Source: Clostridia bacterium
Lineage (GTDB): Bacteria > Bacillota > Clostridia > Oscillospirales > Acutalibacteraceae
Length of the DNA stretch: 64,000 bases
Assembly: GCA_017450005.1 (NCBI GenBank)
Contig: JAFSYM010000123.1
Coordinates: 1-64,000 of the forward strand
Reading direction: 5' to 3'
In this document: positions 59,542 through 64,000 of the stretch, in pieces
Numbering within the stretch: the stretch's first letter is position 1
How the letters are laid out: each line of letters opens with the position of its first letter
Notes under the pieces: generated by a model
What the model saw: only the letters and a program-made list of their open reading frames with translations
Told to the model about the DNA's origin: nothing
Databases searched by the model: none
Position numbers and translations under genes: made by a program

Positions 59542-60397
59542 ACGGGAGCTGCGCTCCTATTTCCGCGGGATGACGGGTTATGTCTTCATTGCGCTGTTTC
59601 TTGCCGTTCTTGGCATCTACGTGAGCGCAATCTGCCTGAACTATCATTCTCCGAAGTTTGAGTATATCTATTTTAACACGACGTTTATTTTCCTGATCGC
59701 CGTTCCGGTATTGTCGATGCGTTCAATTGCTGAGGAGCGCCGGCAAAAAACCGACCAGCTTCTGTACTCACTGCCGATCTCCACGGCGGAAATCGTACTG
59801 GGCAAGTATTTCGCCATGCTTTGTGTATTTGCGATTCCGGTACTCGTTTCCTGCCTGTTCCCGCTGATTCTTCTCCCGTTCGATCCGTCCGGGCTTCTGT
59901 CTCTGGCGACGATCTACAGCTCCGCACTGGCGTATTTTTTGCTGGGTGCTGCGCTGATTTCGATCGGCTTGTTTATGTCCTCTCTGACAGAGAATCAGAT
60001 TATTGCCGCATTGGTCAGCTTTGTGGCCATGCTGATTTGCTACCTGATGGGGCAGCTCAAGGATATGCTGCCGTCCACAGCTGCGGCAACAGCGATCGTA
60101 TTCGCTTTTCTGTCTGCGCTGCTTTCCCTGCTTGTGTTCTTCGTGACCAAGAGCCGCACGGCCGGATGGCTCATCTTTATTGTGCTGGAGGCGCCGATCA
60201 TCGTCATCAGCTTTGCCAAAACGACCCTTCTGGAAGGACTGCTCCCGAAAGTTTTCGGCGTGCTGTCCGTATTTGATCGGTTTTATACGTTCGCTGACGG
60301 CCTGTTTGACGGGACGTCGATCATCTATTTCCTGTCTGTTGCGGCGCTGTTTGTGGTGTTCACCGTGCAGTCCATGGAGAAACGGAGGTGGAGCTGA
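59525..60397 (+). CDS. ABC-2 type permease (GldF-like)
   Basis: A 290-residue membrane protein with six predicted helices, matching ABC-2 permeases of the GldF/NosY kind: N-terminal IFKRELRSYFRGMTGYVFIALFL and the stretch RSIAEERRQKTDQLLYSLPIS between the second and third helices. It overlaps the ATPase gene by 17 nt; its ribosome site GGAGG lies inside that gene. It would form the membrane channel of the system. Confidence 0.92.
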   Translation: MTAIFKRELRSYFRGMTGYVFIALFLAVLGIYVSAICLNYHSPKFEYIYFNTTFIFLIAVPVLSMRSIAEERRQKTDQLLYSLPISTAEIVLGKYFAMLCVFAIPVLVSCLFPLILLPFDPSGLLSLATIYSSALAYFLLGAALISIGLFMSSLTENQIIAALVSFVAMLICYLMGQLKDMLPSTAAATAIVFAFLSALLSLLVFFVTKSRTAGWLIFIVLEAPIIVISFAKTTLLEGLLPKVFGVLSVFDRFYTFADGLFDGTSIIYFLSVAALFVVFTVQSMEKRRWS

Positions 60398-61857
60398 TGC
60401 GCAAGGATAAAAAGAATATGCGCCAATTATTTGCTTCCAAAAGTCTGAAGGCGGGCAGCTACTCTCTGGCTGTCTGTGCGGTTGCGCTGGTGATTGTGAT
60501 TGTGTTAAATCTGATTGCCGGCACTTTGCCGTCCAAGATCATGCAGCTCGATCTGAGCGCAAACGGTCTGTATACGCTTTCCGATCATTCTGTCCGGGTG
60601 GCGAAGGAGCTCAAGCAGGATGTGACGATCTATCATCTGACCACATCTTCCGCGCGTGACGAGCGCCTGTCCAAGCTGCTCGAACGGTACGCCGATCTGA
60701 GCCGGCATATCAAAATCGAGGAGCGCGATCCGCAGATTTCGCAGATTGCATCGCAGTATACGAAAGACGAGCTGACTGAAAACAGTCTGATCTTCGTCAG
60801 CGACAAGCGCAACAAGGTCGTGGATTATAACAGCATTATGACGTACAGCGAGCAGATGCAGATGTACGCCTACTATGGCCAGAACGTTTCTCCCGACGAA
60901 TTCAACGGCGAGCGCGAGATTACCAGCGCGCTGGATTTCGTGACGAAGGATACGCTGCCGAAGGTCTACACGCTGACCGGACATGGAGAATTATCTCTGG
61001 ATACTTCTGTATCGTCTCAGGTCGCCTATGAAAATATTGAGGTGAACACGCTGGATCTGGCTAAGGAAAAAGCGGTACCGGACGATTGCGCGTGCCTGAT
61101 GATCCTGTCGCCGGATTCCGATATGCTGCAGGAAGAGCTGGACGCGATCCGCGACTATTTCGGCAAAGGCGGCAATCTGCTGGTCTCTTCCCTTGTGCCG
61201 ATCGGCCTGAAGGGCAAGACGCCAAATTTTGACGCGCTGGTGTCGGAGCTCGGCATAGAGAATGGAGAGGGTATGGTCATCGAGGAAGATGAGTCCGCGA
61301 TCTTCTCGCGCCGTGCCGACTACCTGATTCCGCAGATGGAATCGCACGAGATTATGGATCCGATCATCGAAAGCGACTATCATGTATACTTCCCGTATGT
61401 GCGGCAGATGCGCATTGCCGATTCTCTGCGCAGCACGCTGGATGTCAAGGTTATGATGCACACGTCGGATTCTTCGTTTGCGCGCACGGATATGACGGTT
61501 GAAACGCCGACGAAGTCGGCAGGCGACATAGCAGGGCCGTTCGACGTGGCGTTTGCCGTAACGGAAACGCTCGACGATGTGACGGCGCATGCGGTCGTGC
61601 TGGCAACGTCTTACTTCCTGGACCCCGGACTGTCTTCGTATCCGGGCAACATCAGCCTGCTGATCAACTCCCTGAAGTGGATGTGCGATCTCGAGGAAAC
61701 GATGGACGTGATCGAGACCAAGTCCCTGCAGGATGCCGGTTCACTTGAGATTGCTAATGCAGCCTCTCTGCCGCTCAGCGCGATCCTGACTGTGATTGTG
61801 CCGCTTATTGTGCTTGTTGTCGGCGTTGTGATCTTCGTCAGGAGGAAGAAGCGCTGA
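60397..61857 (+). CDS. GldG-like ABC-type auxiliary protein
   Basis: A 486-residue protein anchored by an N-terminal helix (about 18-40) and a C-terminal helix (VIVPLIVLVVGVVIFV, then RRKKR), with a large outside domain. The order matches GldG/ABC_transp_aux: LDLSANGLYTLSDHSVRVAKEL near the start, then TLTGHGE in a Rossmann-like domain and the late VVLATSYFLDP. In Bacteroidetes GldG works with GldA/GldF in gliding; in Firmicutes the role is unknown. The start is the ATG 8 nt after GGAGG, overlapping the permease stop by one base. Confidence 0.88.
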   Translation: MRKDKKNMRQLFASKSLKAGSYSLAVCAVALVIVIVLNLIAGTLPSKIMQLDLSANGLYTLSDHSVRVAKELKQDVTIYHLTTSSARDERLSKLLERYADLSRHIKIEERDPQISQIASQYTKDELTENSLIFVSDKRNKVVDYNSIMTYSEQMQMYAYYGQNVSPDEFNGEREITSALDFVTKDTLPKVYTLTGHGELSLDTSVSSQVAYENIEVNTLDLAKEKAVPDDCACLMILSPDSDMLQEELDAIRDYFGKGGNLLVSSLVPIGLKGKTPNFDALVSELGIENGEGMVIEEDESAIFSRRADYLIPQMESHEIMDPIIESDYHVYFPYVRQMRIADSLRSTLDVKVMMHTSDSSFARTDMTVETPTKSAGDIAGPFDVAFAVTETLDDVTAHAVVLATSYFLDPGLSSYPGNISLLINSLKWMCDLEETMDVIETKSLQDAGSLEIANAASLPLSAILTVIVPLIVLVVGVVIFVRRKKR

Positions 61858-63308
61858 TGAACAAGGGTAAAAAAATGCTGATCCTTGTACTGGTACTTGC
61901 AGTGCTGGTCGGCGGTTACTTTGCTGCGCGGCATTTTCTGGCGGACAAAGACGATGACGAGCAGTCCGTCGGCACCGAGTCTGTCCCTCTGCAGGTGATG
62001 AAGGCAGAGGATATACGGCAGATCGAGTATCTTTTCGGCGATGAAAAGATTACGCTTGTGAAACAGGACAACACATGGAAGCTTTCCGACGATCCGGCTT
62101 TTCCGGTCGATCAGTCACTGGCTGCGGCTATGGCGTCGGATTCGGCCGAATTGTCTGCACTGCGGCTTGTGAGCGAGAATCCAGATGATCTTGCCGAGTA
62201 TGGACTTGCCGAGCCGGAAACGGCATATATTTTCATGTTGCAGAACGGCACGCAGGTGACGTACTTCCTCGGCAATTACAACAACTTCGGCGGCGCATAC
62301 TATATGAATGTTGCTGGGACGGATCAGATTTATCTGATTGCCGGCGATTATGTGGAAACGTTCGATCACGGTCTGAGCGATCTGGCTGACGTGCCTGAGA
62401 TGGATAAGGTGACGACGGAGGATGTGCACGACCTTTCGATCACGCTTGACGGAAAGACAACAAAGATTTTCCAGAATGCGGATGGTTTGCCGACCGTCTA
62501 CAGCGATAAGTTTACGTGGTTTTTCGACGAGAAGACGCCTGCCGATTCGGTGGCGGCGCATGATCTCGTCGGAAAGGCTGTGAGTTTTACCGCAAACGGT
62601 TGTGCATCCTACAAGGCGGACGCGGCGCAGTTGTCCTCTTTCGGTTTTGACGAGCCTATGCTGACTGCCGTGTTTGACTACACTGTATCCGAGGAGATTG
62701 ACACCGGCAAGAAGGACGAAGACGATCAGCCGATTACGAAGACCAAAACGCATGAAGAGACGCTGACTTTGTTCGTCGGCGGGAAGGCAAAGGACGGCAG
62801 CTGCTATGCAAAGACCGACCGTTCGGATATTGTTTATCTGCTTGCGCCGGACTATTTGCAGACGCTGATCGACTTTGATTACGCTTCTCTGCGCGTCGCG
62901 GACGTCTGCGCGGTACAGTCTACGGACGTTGTTTCCATGGACGTGTCGATTGACGGGAAGACGTCGACAATCACAGTGACAAACAGCAAACCGGATACCG
63001 GTTCGGATGAGATTGTGTACGCGCTCGACGATAAGCAGATCACACCGACGAAGTTCAACGATTTCTTTACGTCCGTTCAGACCATGATGGCCGAGGACTA
63101 TACGACGCAGGAAACGTCGATGGACGACGCGCCGATCGTGATCGTATATCATACATCGCGTAAAGGCTTTGAGACAATGACGCTACGCCTCAAGCCGGCA
63201 GACGGCAGTTTTTATGTCGCGGATCTGAACGGCGACGGCGGCAAGCTGGTCAACAAACGCGCCGTGGAAAAACTCATACGCACATTTGAAGCGTTAGGGG
63301 AGAGCTGA
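61857..63308 (+). CDS. DUF4340 domain-containing membrane-anchored protein
   Basis: A 483-residue protein with an N-terminal membrane helix (MLILVLVLAVLVGGYFAA) and an extracytoplasmic region consistent with DUF4340 repeats (ITLVKQDNTWKLSD; YGLAEPETAYIFML; QIYLIAGDYVETFDHGLSDL). DUF4340 genes routinely follow GldG-like genes, as here, and probably encode part of the same envelope complex. The ATG overlaps the previous stop by one base (TGATG-like) and follows AGGAGG. Confidence 0.85.
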   Translation: MNKGKKMLILVLVLAVLVGGYFAARHFLADKDDDEQSVGTESVPLQVMKAEDIRQIEYLFGDEKITLVKQDNTWKLSDDPAFPVDQSLAAAMASDSAELSALRLVSENPDDLAEYGLAEPETAYIFMLQNGTQVTYFLGNYNNFGGAYYMNVAGTDQIYLIAGDYVETFDHGLSDLADVPEMDKVTTEDVHDLSITLDGKTTKIFQNADGLPTVYSDKFTWFFDEKTPADSVAAHDLVGKAVSFTANGCASYKADAAQLSSFGFDEPMLTAVFDYTVSEEIDTGKKDEDDQPITKTKTHEETLTLFVGGKAKDGSCYAKTDRSDIVYLLAPDYLQTLIDFDYASLRVADVCAVQSTDVVSMDVSIDGKTSTITVTNSKPDTGSDEIVYALDDKQITPTKFNDFFTSVQTMMAEDYTTQETSMDDAPIVIVYHTSRKGFETMTLRLKPADGSFYVADLNGDGGKLVNKRAVEKLIRTFEALGES

Positions 63309-63311
63309 CGA

Positions 63312-64000
63312 TGCGCACCGCTGCGATCGTTGCAGAATACAATCCGTTTCATAACGGCCACGCCCACCACCTGCGGATGACGCGGGAGGCGGGCTTTGAC
63401 GCCGTTTTTGCCGTCATGAGCGGCAATTTTGTGCAGCGCGGCGAACCGGCGGCTTTTTCAAAATGGGCACGCGCCGAGGCAGCCGTGCGATGCGGCGTTG
63501 ATCTTGTACTGGAACTGCCTGTATACTGGGCTGCTTCGTCCGCGCAGCAGTTTGCGCGCGGCGCTGTTTCGATCATCCGGCATACAGGCGTTGCGGATGT
63601 GCTGTCCTTCGGCAGTGAATGCGGCGATGCGGACAGGATTCGCAAAACGGCGGATCTGCTGCGATCTCTGTTGATTTCGCCGCAGCTGCTGCGAAGCGGA
63701 AGCTCTTTTGCGGCGGCGCGGGAAGCCGCAGTCAGAGTAATGGACAATGACGCGGCAGAACTTCTGCGCACACCGAACGATACGCTTGCGGTTGAGTACG
63801 TACAGGCGGCAAGGCATTGCGGACTGGATGCCGCATTGCTCGCAGTGCCGCGTATCGGCGCGCATGACGGTGATCCGTTTGACGCTTTTTCATCTGCGTC
63901 ATACATCCGATCGAACTTGTCGAGACAGATAATCGAAAACTATTGTCCGCAGACGAGCGCGCAGATTCTGCTGCGGGAAATTGCGGCAGGAAAAGCGCCT
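63312..64000 (+). CDS. tmcAL: tRNA(Met) cytidine acetate ligase, N-terminal part (cut by window edge)
   Basis: An open frame from ATG continues without stop to the end of the window (229 codons). The start IVAEYNPFHNGH is the HIGH-like nucleotidyltransferase motif. The following VMSGNFVQRGEPAAFSKWARAEAAV and DLVLELPVYWAASSAQQFARGAV and LSFGSECGD are typical of TmcAL (formerly YlbM). The enzyme activates acetate with ATP and transfers it to the wobble cytidine of elongator tRNA-Met. The ATG lies 3 nt after the DUF4340 stop, so it probably shares that transcript. Confidence 0.93.

Overview
The window looks like the chromosome of a member of the Clostridia, probably a Ruminococcaceae/Oscillospiraceae relative. 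This is inferred from the moderately high GC content, strong AGGAGG-type ribosome sites, sigma-A promoters close to TTGACA-17-TATAAT, RNase J, a GdpP-type c-di-AMP phosphodiesterase, a YerC (TrpR-like) regulator, a HisZ-dependent histidine operon, and cohesin/dockerin proteins. No phage, plasmid, CRISPR array or complete insertion sequence was seen.

Layout. (1) 1-7.7 kb: tRNA-Ser, a cation/proton antiporter, pyrimidine-nucleoside phosphorylase and dTDP-glucose dehydratase on the minus strand. Divergent from them is a mannose-phosphate operon (manA, phosphohexomutase) that carries a truncated IS5-type transposase domain and a small membrane protein. (2) 7.7-17.9 kb, minus strand: a HAD phosphatase plus GH38 mannosidase operon with an operator-like inverted repeat, a secreted LCAT-like hydrolase, a two-gene cohesin/dockerin operon, a GT4 glycosyltransferase and RNase HI. 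(3) 18-35.2 kb, plus strand: a nucleotidyltransferase/phosphomannomutase-like fusion, then a housekeeping block (rnj, gdpP, rplI, dnaB, tilS, hpt, ftsH), a second type IIA topoisomerase pair and secG. (4) 35.2-42.7 kb: DUF4363/DUF421 proteins, yerC, tRNA-Leu, a secreted metallophosphoesterase, thpR, and a minus-strand operon of sugar transferase, ADP-ribosylglycohydrolase, YbaK-like protein and esterase. (5) 42.8-50.3 kb: a compact operon hisZGDCBHAF-IE with an operator palindrome inside its promoter. (6) 50.4-58.2 kb: SGNH hydrolase and deoC, a GH89-like protein with an acyltransferase-like partner, a lipoprotein, a degenerate GDPD-like protein, a universal stress protein and ackA. (7) 58.4-64 kb: a GldA/F/G-like ABC system with a DUF4340 protein, then the start of tmcAL, cut by the window edge.

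Themes. Several genes serve nucleotide-sugar and envelope polysaccharide synthesis (manA, phosphohexomutase, the GDP-mannose pyrophosphorylase-like fusion, rfbB, GT4, the priming sugar transferase). Several enzymes of carbohydrate families have lost or changed recognised catalytic residues: GH38 nucleophile Asp, both GH89 glutamates, the phosphomannomutase metal loop and the GDPD histidines. The most distinctive local system is a membrane-anchored single-cohesin protein encoded next to a secreted leucine-rich-repeat protein ending in a dockerin, which suggests a small non-cellulosomal surface complex. Start codons were chosen from Shine-Dalgarno spacing; TTG starts are common here. No gene-free stretch exceeds 300 bases.
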